Assembly (NCBI GenBank): GCA_012797095.1
Contig: JAAZPS010000057.1
Span: forward strand, 1-31,828
From: Bacillota bacterium
Lineage (GTDB): Bacteria; Bacillota; Dethiobacteria; DTU022
Direction: 5' to 3'
Length of the DNA stretch: 31,828 nucleotides
A program made the position numbers and the translations under genes. Below are positions 16,536 through 24,406 of the stretch, piece after piece (position 1 is the stretch's first letter; each line of letters opens with the position of its first letter). The notes beneath the pieces are model-generated. The model was given only the letters and a program-made list of their open reading frames with translations. It was not told where the DNA came from and made no database searches.

Positions 16536-18448
16536 CTGCAAAGACCCCTTTTCAGGAACGCTTCCGGGAATTGAAAGAGAGCGCCACCGCTGCGGAGAAG
16601 ACCCTTTATCAGCAGCCGGTGATCCGGGTGGGTATGGCTACCTGCGGCATTGCCGCCGGAGCGGCCCCGGTCAAGGAGGCGTTTTCCAGGTTCATCCAGG
16701 AGAAGAACGTCGATGCCCGGGTGATCGATGTCGGCTGCATGGGCCACTGCTATGCTGAGCCGCTGGTGGTCATCTCCAAACCCGGTTTTCCGCCACTCTG
16801 CTACGGTTATCTCGACGAAGATCTGGCTGAACGGCTCGTGGAGGACTTTTTGATCCAGGATGATCCCTGCTACGAATTTGCCATGGTGGCGCTTGAACCG
16901 AACGATGTTTTTCCGACCTTCAGCGATTTTCCGCGCGGGGTCCATGAACAGAAGATCGTGCTGGAGCATTGCGGTTTTATCGATCCCGGAGAGATCGATC
17001 ACTATATTGCCCGGGGCGGCTACAGCGCCCTGGCCGATGCCCTTTCCGGCACCCCCGCCGGTGTGCTGGAGAAAGTGAAAGAATCGCACCTGCGCGGCCG
17101 CGGCGGTGCCGGTTACCCGGCAGGGTTGAAATGGGAAGCGGCGATAAAGGCCGGTGGTGACGAAAAGTATGTCATCTGCAATGCCGACGAGGGCGATCCG
17201 GGAGCATTCATGGATCGCAGCATCCTTGAATCATGCCCCCATCAGGTGATCGAAGGGATGCTTCTTTGCGCCTATGCGGTCGGTGCGGCGAAGGGCTATC
17301 TCTATATCCGGGCTGAATACCCCCTGGCGGTGAAGCGCCTGCGTTTGGCTCTGGAGCAGGCCCGAGAAAAAGGGCTGCTGGGAGAGGCCATCCTGGGTAG
17401 CTCCTTCAGCTGCGATCTGGAGATATTCCGGGGGTCCGGAGCCTTTGTTTGCGGAGAATCCTCCGCTCTGGTCCGCTCCATGGAGGGGCAGATGGGGATC
17501 CCCGCAACGCGGCCGCCCCGCCTGGCACAGGCCGGTTTTCGCGGTAAGCCGACAGTGTTGAACAACGTCAAAACATTTGCCTATGTTCCGCCGATCCTCA
17601 ACCGGGGAGTGGACTGGTTCCGCTCCATCGGCACTGCAGAAAACCCCGGTACCGCTGTCTTCTCACTCGTCGGCAAGGTTGCCCATACCGGCCTGGTGGA
17701 GGTGCCCATGGGGACAACCCTGCGCGAGCTGATCTACGATGTCGGGGAGGGGGTGGCCAATGATAAGGCGTTCAAGGCGGCACAGATCGGCGGCCCCTCG
17801 GGGGGCTGCCTTCCCGAAGCGGCTATCGATATCCCCATCGATTTCGATTCATTGCAGGAGGCCGGGGCGATCATGGGCTCAGGCGGACTGGTCGTTCTCG
17901 ATGAGGACGACTGCATGGTCGCTATCGCCCGCTATTTTCTGGAGTTCACCCAGCAGGAATCATGTGGCAAGTGCACCTTCTGCCGTCTCGGAACCAAGCA
18001 TATGCTCGATCTCCTGACTGCCATCACCGAAGGCCGCGGCAAGCCGGAGGATCTTGAAATTCTGGAGCAGCTGGCCCGGGATGTCAAGCGGGGCTCTCTG
18101 TGCAACCTCGGGGCGACGGCACCCAACCCCATTCTGACCACCCTGCGCTATTTCAGGGATGAATACGAAGCACATATCAACGAAAAACGCTGCCCGGCAT
18201 TGATGTGCAGCGAGCTGATCGTTTACTATATCGAACCGTCAAAATGCAGCAAACTTTGCAGTGTCTGCGTGGGCAGCTGCCCGACCGAGGCGATCTACAC
18301 CCGGGACGACGGTCTCAAAGCGATCGATCAGGACAAATGCACCAAATGTGACAACTGTCTCAAAACCTGTCCCCCTGATTACAACGCTGTGATCAAGCTG
18401 TCGCCGCCCTGGTTGCTGGACGAGAAAGAGAGGAAAAAAAGCTCATGA
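16532..18448 (+). CDS. NuoF/HydB-type NADH-binding flavoprotein with C-terminal ferredoxin domain
   Basis: Diaphorase flavoprotein of 638 residues. N-terminal thioredoxin-like domain (~30-110) with ATCGIAAGA and GCMGHC; FMN/NADH-binding GRGGAGYPAGLKW (189-201) and CNADEGDPGAFMDR (216-229); then CGESSAL and the [4Fe-4S] motif ESCGKCTFC with a distal Cys in SLCNLG. The C-terminal ferredoxin region has two motifs; the first is CX3CX2CX3CP (CSKLCSVCVGSCP), one residue longer than the usual CX2CX2CX3C, while the second (CTKCDNCLKTCP) is standard. The architecture matches HydB-like subunits of bifurcating hydrogenases and NAD-linked formate dehydrogenases. ATGA overlaps at both ends imply tight coupling with its partners. 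Confidence 0.95.
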   Translation: MTAKTPFQERFRELKESATAAEKTLYQQPVIRVGMATCGIAAGAAPVKEAFSRFIQEKNVDARVIDVGCMGHCYAEPLVVISKPGFPPLCYGYLDEDLAERLVEDFLIQDDPCYEFAMVALEPNDVFPTFSDFPRGVHEQKIVLEHCGFIDPGEIDHYIARGGYSALADALSGTPAGVLEKVKESHLRGRGGAGYPAGLKWEAAIKAGGDEKYVICNADEGDPGAFMDRSILESCPHQVIEGMLLCAYAVGAAKGYLYIRAEYPLAVKRLRLALEQAREKGLLGEAILGSSFSCDLEIFRGSGAFVCGESSALVRSMEGQMGIPATRPPRLAQAGFRGKPTVLNNVKTFAYVPPILNRGVDWFRSIGTAENPGTAVFSLVGKVAHTGLVEVPMGTTLRELIYDVGEGVANDKAFKAAQIGGPSGGCLPEAAIDIPIDFDSLQEAGAIMGSGGLVVLDEDDCMVAIARYFLEFTQQESCGKCTFCRLGTKHMLDLLTAITEGRGKPEDLEILEQLARDVKRGSLCNLGATAPNPILTTLRYFRDEYEAHINEKRCPALMCSELIVYYIEPSKCSKLCSVCVGSCPTEAIYTRDDGLKAIDQDKCTKCDNCLKTCPPDYNAVIKLSPPWLLDEKERKKSS

Positions 18449-19095
18449 GCAAAGCGGTAACTGTAATCATAGACGGCCGTGAGATAAAAGCTCCCGAAGG
18501 GGAGAAGCTGCTCTGGGCGGCTCTGGATAACGGGATCTATATCCCCAATCTCTGTGCAATCAGGGAGAAACAGCATCCCTCGGGCAGTTGCCGCCTCTGT
18601 TATGTCCAGGTGGAGGGCCGGGCTGAACCGGTCACAGCATGTACGCTGGCGGTCAAAGAGGGTCTTTCCGTGCAGACGCGCAGCCCGCAGGTCGATCATC
18701 TGGTCAAGAGAGCTTTTGAGCTGCTCCTCAGCAACCATCGCCTCGGCTGCGGCCGCTGCCCCCGGCGAAAAAGCTGCGAGCTGCTGAAGATAGCGAAGGA
18801 AAGAGGATTGAAGATGAAGCTTTTCCAGCTGGCGCCGCTGGAGCAGCAGGTGGAGATTGACGAAAGCGCCGCAACCTTTGCTTTTGACCGCAGCCGCTGC
18901 CTTCTCTGCGGCCGCTGCGTCTGGATCTGCCGGGAAGTGGCCAAAGTCGGCGCCCTCGGTTTTTCCAACCGCGGGATCGATCGTCGGGTGACCACATTCC
19001 AGGATCGCCCCATTGGCGAATCGCCCTGCACCGAATGCTCTTTCTGTGTGGAAGCGTGCCCCAGCGGTGCGCTCTATTTCAAAGAGAATGGATAA
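18445..19095 (+). CDS. HoxU-type diaphorase small subunit (NuoG N-terminal-like ferredoxin)
   Basis: Iron-sulfur subunit of 216 residues. An N-terminal plant-type [2Fe-2S] domain has Cys37, Cys49, Cys52 and Cys66. A His-Cys3 [4Fe-4S] motif follows (His98, Cys102, Cys105, Cys111), then two [4Fe-4S] clusters at Cys152/155/158/162 and Cys195/198/201/205. It stops where NuoG would continue into a molybdopterin-type domain or HydA into a hydrogenase domain, so it is a separate electron-transfer subunit like HoxU. It overlaps the flavoprotein gene by ATGA. No hydrogenase or formate dehydrogenase catalytic gene follows; the next gene is convergent after 45 bp with no clear terminator. Confidence 0.92.
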   Translation: MSKAVTVIIDGREIKAPEGEKLLWAALDNGIYIPNLCAIREKQHPSGSCRLCYVQVEGRAEPVTACTLAVKEGLSVQTRSPQVDHLVKRAFELLLSNHRLGCGRCPRRKSCELLKIAKERGLKMKLFQLAPLEQQVEIDESAATFAFDRSRCLLCGRCVWICREVAKVGALGFSNRGIDRRVTTFQDRPIGESPCTECSFCVEACPSGALYFKENG

Positions 19096-19140
19096 GGGAT
19101 TGGCTGCTGCCATATCGATCTTCTAGCTGCATTGTATCTA

Positions 19141-20313
19141 CTATTTCAGGGTCGGATCTGCTTTCAGCAGCTCCTGCTCCCGCCGGGCAATGCGGTAGTG
19201 CTGGATCATCTCGATGAAGGAGCGGTCGTGCAAGGGGTTTGATGAAAAGCGGAAAAGGCGAAGCCTCCGGCTGCCGCCGGGGGGGCGGCAGATCTCCAGC
19301 GGTGGGCCGGCGAGCTGCTCCAGCGCAGCGGTCAATTCTTCTTCCAGGTTTTCGCTGGTGGTGATCGGCAGAGCCGTGACCGCATCGGCAGCGGCGGTCA
19401 AGTGATCCAGGGGAGTCCCTGGTTTCTTTTTTCTCCGCCGGTGACGCTGCATCTTTGCAGCCAGACCATCTACCGGCGGCCCCACGTACAGATAATAACC
19501 CCTTTTCAGTAAAATGCTGCGGCCCTGTTCCGGGCTCACTTCCCGGGGCTGCTTCAGGAAGAGCAGCAGGAGATAGCAGCCCCGGTCACGGGCGGCTGCG
19601 ACAGGGTTGTTATTTGGGATTGTCACCGGTTCGACAGCGTTAACTGTGGTAAAAGTGGGATCAAAGCCGAGGGCGACGGCACTCAGCTTGACCGGGCCGT
19701 GCACCTCCCAGAAGGTTCGGGCGAATCGCGGATCGATCTGATCGGCGGGTATGAAATATCTTACCAGCGGGTCCATGACGACAAAAAGACAACCGCTTTC
19801 CAGACCCTGTTTGGAAAGCTCCCGCAGCAGAAGCAGATGTGCGGTACCCCTTGCGGTCACCGCATCGGGAAACATAGCCGTTCTGTTTTCAAAAAGAGTG
19901 CAGCTTTTGATCTCCAGGTAGAAACGGCTCCCATCGAGCCGGTGCTGCAGCAGAAGATCAAAGCGGTGTCTTCCCCAGACCGGCTCCGCCCTGCTGACCC
20001 GGTATTCCCTGAAGAGCGGGAGCCGCTCCTCGCCGATGAGCGCGCGGATGACCTTGTTGGTCAGCTGTGTGTGCAGCAAGATCTGGCGGCCCTCTTTCTC
20101 GCAGGACAGCACGGTGTACGGCAGCTTGCCCCTGGAAAGAGCCGGGCTGAGCAGCAGGGTGCTCCCAGGCAAGAGCAGCTCCCACAGGCGTCCGGGATTG
20201 GGCAGGTGAGCCTTCACCGTTTGCCCCCCGACCTCCGCCTCGACCACAAAACGGTTCAGCCGCCGCAGCAGCCGTCCGCTGATTTTGGGAAAATCAAAGG
20301 GATATCCGAGCAT
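19141..20313 (-). CDS. SfsA nuclease domain fused to DUF123 (GIY-YIG-like) domain
   Basis: Residues 1-228 are SfsA: LPNPGRLWELL (37-47), RFDLLL with a catalytic-type FYLEIKSCTL (131-140) and FPDAVTARG (148-156). SfsA is annotated as a DNA/RNA-binding nuclease-like protein. Residues 245-370 match DUF123, a GIY-YIG relative: GCYLLLLFL, GYYLYVG (272-278), a basic QRHRRRKKK stretch (289-297), LDHL (302-305) and a C-terminal LRLFRFSS. The two domains are read through without a stop and the linker is short, so this looks like a real fusion. ATG at 20313 is the start although its ribosome binding site is weak. It is convergent with the diaphorase operon and divergent from the HAD-macrodomain gene. 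Confidence 0.88.
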   Translation of the reverse strand: MLGYPFDFPKISGRLLRRLNRFVVEAEVGGQTVKAHLPNPGRLWELLLPGSTLLLSPALSRGKLPYTVLSCEKEGRQILLHTQLTNKVIRALIGEERLPLFREYRVSRAEPVWGRHRFDLLLQHRLDGSRFYLEIKSCTLFENRTAMFPDAVTARGTAHLLLLRELSKQGLESGCLFVVMDPLVRYFIPADQIDPRFARTFWEVHGPVKLSAVALGFDPTFTTVNAVEPVTIPNNNPVAAARDRGCYLLLLFLKQPREVSPEQGRSILLKRGYYLYVGPPVDGLAAKMQRHRRRKKKPGTPLDHLTAAADAVTALPITTSENLEEELTAALEQLAGPPLEICRPPGGSRRLRLFRFSSNPLHDRSFIEMIQHYRIARREQELLKADPTLK

Positions 20314-20372
20314 ATCTAGAGTATGGCCGATCCCGCAGTTTCCGTCAACGGTCTCCCCGGATGGAGGCTCCC

Positions 20373-20401
20373 TTGAATTTGGGGGCCGGATTGACTATAG
20401 T
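20373..20401 (+). promoter_or_regulatory. promoter of the HAD-macrodomain gene
   Basis: TTGAAT (20373-20378), 17-nt spacer, TATAGT (20396-20401), start near 20408. The roughly 60-nt leader carries a perfect hairpin at 20418-20434, GGCCGG-gcatt-CCGGCC, without a T-run. Confidence 0.6.
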
Positions 20402-20468
20402 GTAGGAGGAGAAACTCGGCCGGGCATTCCGGCCTCTTCCAAAATAGATCAAAGGTGTCGATTATCAA

Positions 20469-21734
20469 TTGAATGCATCCAAGGTAGCCTATGTTCTGGA
20501 TTTTGACGGAACGATCACGGAGCGGGATATCACCCGGGAGATGGCCCGTCACTACGGCGGGAAGCATTACGATGAATGCAGCGCTGCTTACGGGCGCGGC
20601 GAATTCGGGATGAAAGGATGGCTTGCCCGGATGTCCGCTCATCTTCCTTCCGATACGGCCGAGCTGCTGGCCTTTGCCGGGATCCGGGCGGGACTGCGCC
20701 CGGGTTTGAAAGAATTCTTTATCTCTGCCCGGGCAAAGGGGCGCCCCCTTTATATCGCCAGCGACGGTTTCGGCCTCTATATCGAACCGATACTGGAGAG
20801 GCATGGCTGCAGGGAATATGTCAGCGGGATCTTTTGCAATGAAACGATCGCTGCCGGCGGGCGGCTGGAGACGCTGACGCCGCATGCTCACCGGAGCTGT
20901 CCGGTTTGTGGGAATTGCAAGGCGGCCCTGGTCATCGCACTCCGGGAAAAGGGGTTCCGGGTGCTCTATGTCGGCGACGGTTTCAACGACCGCTTTGCCG
21001 CTGCCTATGCCGACGGGATCTATGCCCGCGATCGCCTTGCCGAGATCTGTACCGCTGCCGGGCTTCCCTTCAAACGGTGGGATCATTTCCACGATCTGCT
21101 CGGGGATGATCAGTTTGCCGGAGAGCACGGCAACCACAGGTTCTGCGACCCGCAAGGGATGGACGGGGTGGATCTGCGATCAGACAATTCAGGAGGGATC
21201 CAGATGAAGAAGATCGTATCCGGGGTGACCATCGAGTGTGTCCGGGGTGATATCGTGGCCCAGCCCGATCTGGAGGCCATTGTCAACGCGGCCAATGCAC
21301 AGCTGAGAAGCGGCGGCGGTGTGGCCGGGGCAATCCACCGGGCGGCCGGGCCCAGGCTGGAGGAGGAATGCCGCCTGCTGGCTCCGATCAAACCCGGCGA
21401 GGCTGTGATCAGCGGCGGGTACAACCTGCCCAACCGCCATGTGATCCACTGCCTGGGTCCGGTTTACGGCCGGGACAGACCCGAGGCCGCACTGCTGGCC
21501 AACTGCTACCGCAACGCTCTGCGGCTGGCCGAGGAGAACGAACTTGAATCGGTCGGATTTCCGGCCATCTCCACCGGTATTTTCGGCTATCCCGTTGAGG
21601 AAGCGGCGGCAGTGGCCTGTCGTGCCATCGCCGAAACGGCTCCTGCACTGGAGCACGTCAAAACGGTTCGTTTCGTTCTCTTCAGCGAATCGGATCTGGC
21701 TGTTCACCGGAAAGCGTTGGAAAAACTGGAGTAA
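20469..21734 (+). CDS. HAD phosphatase (MtnX-like) - macrodomain fusion
   Basis: Residues 1-215 form a HAD phosphatase of the MtnX/phosphoserine-phosphatase-like type: motif I LDFDGTITERD with Asp11 and Asp13, IASDGFGLYI in the middle, and motif IV YVGDGFNDRFAA; a CPVCGNC pair lies in the cap region. Residues 246-421 are a macrodomain (ADP-ribose or O-acetyl-ADP-ribose binding or hydrolysis): AIVNAANAQLRSGGGVAGAIH and AISTGIFGYP. The 30-residue linker is low in conservation signals. The start is TTG at 20469 with AAAGGTG upstream. An ATG at 21204 (residue 246) with an AGGAGGG ribosome binding site could also make the macrodomain alone. Substrates of either domain cannot be read from sequence. 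Confidence 0.88.
   Translation: MNASKVAYVLDFDGTITERDITREMARHYGGKHYDECSAAYGRGEFGMKGWLARMSAHLPSDTAELLAFAGIRAGLRPGLKEFFISARAKGRPLYIASDGFGLYIEPILERHGCREYVSGIFCNETIAAGGRLETLTPHAHRSCPVCGNCKAALVIALREKGFRVLYVGDGFNDRFAAAYADGIYARDRLAEICTAAGLPFKRWDHFHDLLGDDQFAGEHGNHRFCDPQGMDGVDLRSDNSGGIQMKKIVSGVTIECVRGDIVAQPDLEAIVNAANAQLRSGGGVAGAIHRAAGPRLEEECRLLAPIKPGEAVISGGYNLPNRHVIHCLGPVYGRDRPEAALLANCYRNALRLAEENELESVGFPAISTGIFGYPVEEAAAVACRAIAETAPALEHVKTVRFVLFSESDLAVHRKALEKLE
21191..21206 (+). promoter_or_regulatory. internal ribosome binding site and start for the macrodomain
   Basis: AGGAGGG at 21191-21197, 6 nt, then ATG at 21204 in the same frame as the HAD-macrodomain ORF. The ATG falls exactly at the beginning of the macrodomain. 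The strength of the site suggests a second product or an ancestral separate gene. Confidence 0.6.
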
Positions 21735-21841
21735 CCGGCGATGAGCCGCGAGGATGAAGGAATTGGCCGGTCGCCGCAGAAGGGACACCAGCCCGATTTC
21801 TATCCGACCGGGCAGAACCGGAAGCGGCAGAAGTGATCGCT

Positions 21842-23464
21842 CTATCTGGAAAGCGATCCCCTGCCGCTGTTGAGCCGGGCAAAATTATTCCTGTTACTGT
21901 AGTAGAGCCTTTTGAAAATATCAAAATTCCGGTCATAGATCGGCCTGTTTTCGGAATTGGGCGAAAAAGAGCGGCTGATCGGAATCATCTTTTTCGCCTC
22001 GACGAGGGCGGGGATCAGCTTCAGTCCCACCGCGATCACTGCAGCTGCTCCCACTGCGCCCACGTTTTGCGGGTTTTCCACTGTTTCCACATTTCGGCCG
22101 AGCACATCGGCCAGGATCTGGCAAGTGGTCTCCGAAAGGGCCCCGCCGCCGACAAAGCGGATTGCTGGCGAGCAGCGCACCTTTCTTTCCTGCGCCTCCA
22201 GCATCCAGCGCAGGTGGAAGCAGACCCCCTCCAGGACGGCGCGGATCAGCTCGGTTTTGCCGGTGTCCAGACCGATGTTGAAAAAGATGCCGCGGGACGC
22301 GGGATCTTCAAAGGGGCAGCGGTTGCCGTGCAACCATGGGGTAAAGATTACCCCGCTGCTGCCAGGGGCGGCCGTTTTGATCACCGCTGTCATATAGTCA
22401 TAAAGGCTTTTGTAGGCCGCCTCTTTCGATTCATGGACCGCTTGTTTCTGCAGGTAGATCCCGATCTCGTCCAGGGCAAGGTGATCCTTGACCCATTCGA
22501 AACATTTGCCGGCGGTCTCCAGTTCGGCAAAATAGTTGAAGCTGCCGGGCTGTGCTCCGACGATTGCGGCGATCATCGCCGTCGGATCAACGATCGACCG
22601 TTCGACAACGGTGGAGACCCAGCCGGAGGTGCCCATATAGATATGGGTGTCCCCGGGAGCGACTGCGCCGGCACCGATACCGATAAGCGAGGCATCGCCG
22701 CCCCCGCCGAAGACGGCGGTTCCGGGGCGCAGGCCTAGCTCCCCGGCTGCCCTGGCGGTTAACCCCCCGACCAGATCGGTCGAGCCAACTATCTCGGGAA
22801 GGTGCTTCATCTCCACACCGGTCATCCGGCAGATTGCCTCGCTCCAGCCCTGCCGGCCCTGGCGAATGCTATAAAGCAGGGTGGCAAAAGCAGAGTCCCG
22901 GGTCATGATGAAACGGCCGGTGCAGCGGTGAATCAAGAACTCCTTGACATCGAGCCATCTGTGGATCCGACTGAACAGTTCCGGTTCGTTTTTACGGACC
23001 CACCGATATTTCCAGACCGGATCCTTTACGCTTGCCGCCACCGCCCCGGTCTCATGGATCGACCGGAGCAGCTTGAAGATATTGACTCCGGCGATCTGCA
23101 GTCCGTGAGCCATCCCCTCACGCAGCTCTTCCACCGCCCGCTGATCCATGTAGCTCATCATCCGCCGTAGCGGCCGGCCCTCTTGATCCACCAGAACCAA
23201 CCCCTGCATCTGCGAACAGAAAGAGATTCCGACAATGCTTCCGGGAGCGGTACCGGTCCTCGCCAGAAGCCTGCGGGTGGTCGTGCAGATGGCGGTCCAC
23301 CACTCAAGAGGATCCTGCTCGGCACCGCCATTTTCCAGGATATGCAGGTCGTAGGTGCCCATCTCCGAATCGATCAGCTTGATCTCTGAGCCGATGGCAA
23401 AAAGACAACTTTTCATCCCCGTTGTACCCACGTCGTAAGTGATCACCTGAATGGAGTCCGACAC
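21842..23464 (-). CDS. FGGY-family carbohydrate kinase (xylulokinase-like)
   Basis: Sugar kinase of 540 residues. N-terminal ATPase-fold motif ITYDVGTTGMKSCLF, QDPLEWWTAI, and the central GGGGDASLIGIGAGAV with the catalytic-type Asp, then MGTSGWVS and RFVGGGALSETTCQILADVL near the C-terminus. The family phosphorylates ketoses, polyols or related alcohols; the substrate is not evident. GTG at 23464 has AGGGGG upstream. It lies 31 bp after tetR on the same strand, so it is probably co-transcribed and autoregulated with it. A 7-bp inverted repeat (GATCGCT/AGCGATC, 21835-21858) overlaps the stop region but has no T-run. Confidence 0.92.
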   Translation of the reverse strand: MSDSIQVITYDVGTTGMKSCLFAIGSEIKLIDSEMGTYDLHILENGGAEQDPLEWWTAICTTTRRLLARTGTAPGSIVGISFCSQMQGLVLVDQEGRPLRRMMSYMDQRAVEELREGMAHGLQIAGVNIFKLLRSIHETGAVAASVKDPVWKYRWVRKNEPELFSRIHRWLDVKEFLIHRCTGRFIMTRDSAFATLLYSIRQGRQGWSEAICRMTGVEMKHLPEIVGSTDLVGGLTARAAGELGLRPGTAVFGGGGDASLIGIGAGAVAPGDTHIYMGTSGWVSTVVERSIVDPTAMIAAIVGAQPGSFNYFAELETAGKCFEWVKDHLALDEIGIYLQKQAVHESKEAAYKSLYDYMTAVIKTAAPGSSGVIFTPWLHGNRCPFEDPASRGIFFNIGLDTGKTELIRAVLEGVCFHLRWMLEAQERKVRCSPAIRFVGGGALSETTCQILADVLGRNVETVENPQNVGAVGAAAVIAVGLKLIPALVEAKKMIPISRSFSPNSENRPIYDRNFDIFKRLYYSNRNNFARLNSGRGSLSR

Positions 23465-23495
23465 CGGAAAACCCCCTGTTTCGTATTGGTATTGC

Positions 23496-24152
23496 TCAAT
23501 CAGGCTGCTGCAGCGCTCCTTTGAAGAACCTCATGAACTGAGCCACCACTAGTTCATCCTGCTCCAGGATCTTCTCGCCGGCGTAGATCTTGAATCGGTC
23601 GCGGTAATAACTGCAGGCATACGAAAACTGCAGCATCATGAAAAGATTGTCCAGGAAAAAGGCAAATAGATCCGGCGAAATCTCCGGGTGCACCTCGCCG
23701 GCCTTCTGAGCCTCCCTGATCAGGGCGGAGTAGATCCCGGCCGAAAGCGTCTCCATCCGTGAAGCCAGTTCCCGGGTCAGCCTGGTGTTACTCTCCGAGG
23801 TCATCTCATTGTAGAAGATGATCAGGGTTTTCTGTTCACGCGAATGGCGCTGAATGATCCGAACGATCTTCTCTATCCTGGAGAAAAGATCCCCTGGGGA
23901 GGTGAGCAGTTCGTCGAGGACCGCCTGCAGGGTTTCCACCCCAAAAAGAACGCAGGTCAAAAAAAGGTCCTCCTTGGTATCGAAATACTTGTAAAGCGAG
24001 CCCACACTTACCCCGGCGCCGGTGGCGATCTGGTTGATATTGGCATGATCGAAACCCTTGTTGGCAAATTCATCTATCGCCACATCGATGATCTTGTGGC
24101 GCCTTTTATGGGGGATGCGGTCGAAGATCGCTTTATGATAACTTTTTTTCAT
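23496..24152 (-). CDS. TetR/AcrR family transcriptional regulator
   Basis: About 218 residues. N-terminal TetR helix-turn-helix: KIIDVAIDEFANKGF, INQIATGAGVSVGSLYKYF, DTKEDLF (roughly residues 18-65). The C-terminal ligand domain shows no specific family. The frame is open to a GTG at 24194, but that codon lies inside an operator; ATG at 24152 has a strong GGAGG six bases upstream and is the better start. The upstream palindrome at 24180-24197 matches the core of another at 24348-24377, consistent with repression of its own operon and of the divergent aminotransferase gene. Confidence 0.93.
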   Translation of the reverse strand: MKKSYHKAIFDRIPHKRRHKIIDVAIDEFANKGFDHANINQIATGAGVSVGSLYKYFDTKEDLFLTCVLFGVETLQAVLDELLTSPGDLFSRIEKIVRIIQRHSREQKTLIIFYNEMTSESNTRLTRELASRMETLSAGIYSALIREAQKAGEVHPEISPDLFAFFLDNLFMMLQFSYACSYYRDRFKIYAGEKILEQDELVVAQFMRFFKGALQQPD

Positions 24153-24179
24153 GAGGGCCTCCAGGATCTTTTCTTGATA

Positions 24180-24197
24180 TGAGTGATTGCTCACTCA
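24180..24197. promoter_or_regulatory. TetR-type operator, downstream of the tetR promoter
   Basis: TGAGTGA-TTGC-TCACTCA is a perfect 7+7 palindrome with a 4-nt centre. It lies just after the predicted tetR transcription start and before its ATG, so binding would block the tetR-kinase transcript. The same half-sites recur at 24348-24377. Confidence 0.8.
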
Positions 24198-24204
24198 CCG
24201 ATCC

Positions 24205-24233
24205 ATTTTAACATATCCTTTCGCGGTAGTGAA
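24205..24233 (-). promoter_or_regulatory. promoter of the tetR-kinase operon
   Basis: The minus strand has TTCACT (24228-24233), a 17-nt spacer and TAAAAT (24205-24210). The operator at 24180-24197 lies directly downstream. Confidence 0.6.
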
Positions 24234-24319
24234 AGTTTAATCGGCGGAAGCGCTGGGGAGGAACGAAGATCGGCTCAAAACAGTTCGGGAGAACCCGTTT
24301 TACAGGGAATTGCGCCCGG

Positions 24320-24348
24320 TTGACAAGGATAACCGGAAAGGATAGACT
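24320..24348 (+). promoter_or_regulatory. promoter of the aminotransferase gene
   Basis: TTGACA (24320-24325), 17-nt spacer, TAGACT (24343-24348). The expected start near 24355 falls inside the 30-bp operator that begins at 24348, an arrangement that suits repression. Confidence 0.7.
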
Positions 24349-24377
24349 GGCAGTGAGTGACTGCTCACTCACTGCCA
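24348..24377. promoter_or_regulatory. extended TetR-type operator at the aminotransferase promoter
   Basis: A 13+13 bp perfect palindrome with a 4-nt centre CTGC: left arm TGGCAGTGAGTGA and right arm its exact reverse complement. Its inner core TGAGTGA-N4-TCACTCA is identical in arms to the operator at 24180-24197. It overlaps the predicted transcription start. Confidence 0.85.
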
Positions 24378-24406
24378 AAAAATATCTGAACGCGGGGGGA
24401 TAGCCC

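Noticed and set aside
19096..19140. Terminator between the diaphorase operon and sfsA
   Set aside because: No stable stem with a T-run is visible in the 45 bp.
21835..21858. Terminator between the HAD-macrodomain and kinase genes
   Set aside because: The 7-bp stem overlaps the end of the kinase gene and lacks a T-run.
24153..24194. GTG start for tetR
   Set aside because: The codon lies inside the operator palindrome, and the downstream ATG has a GGAGG site.
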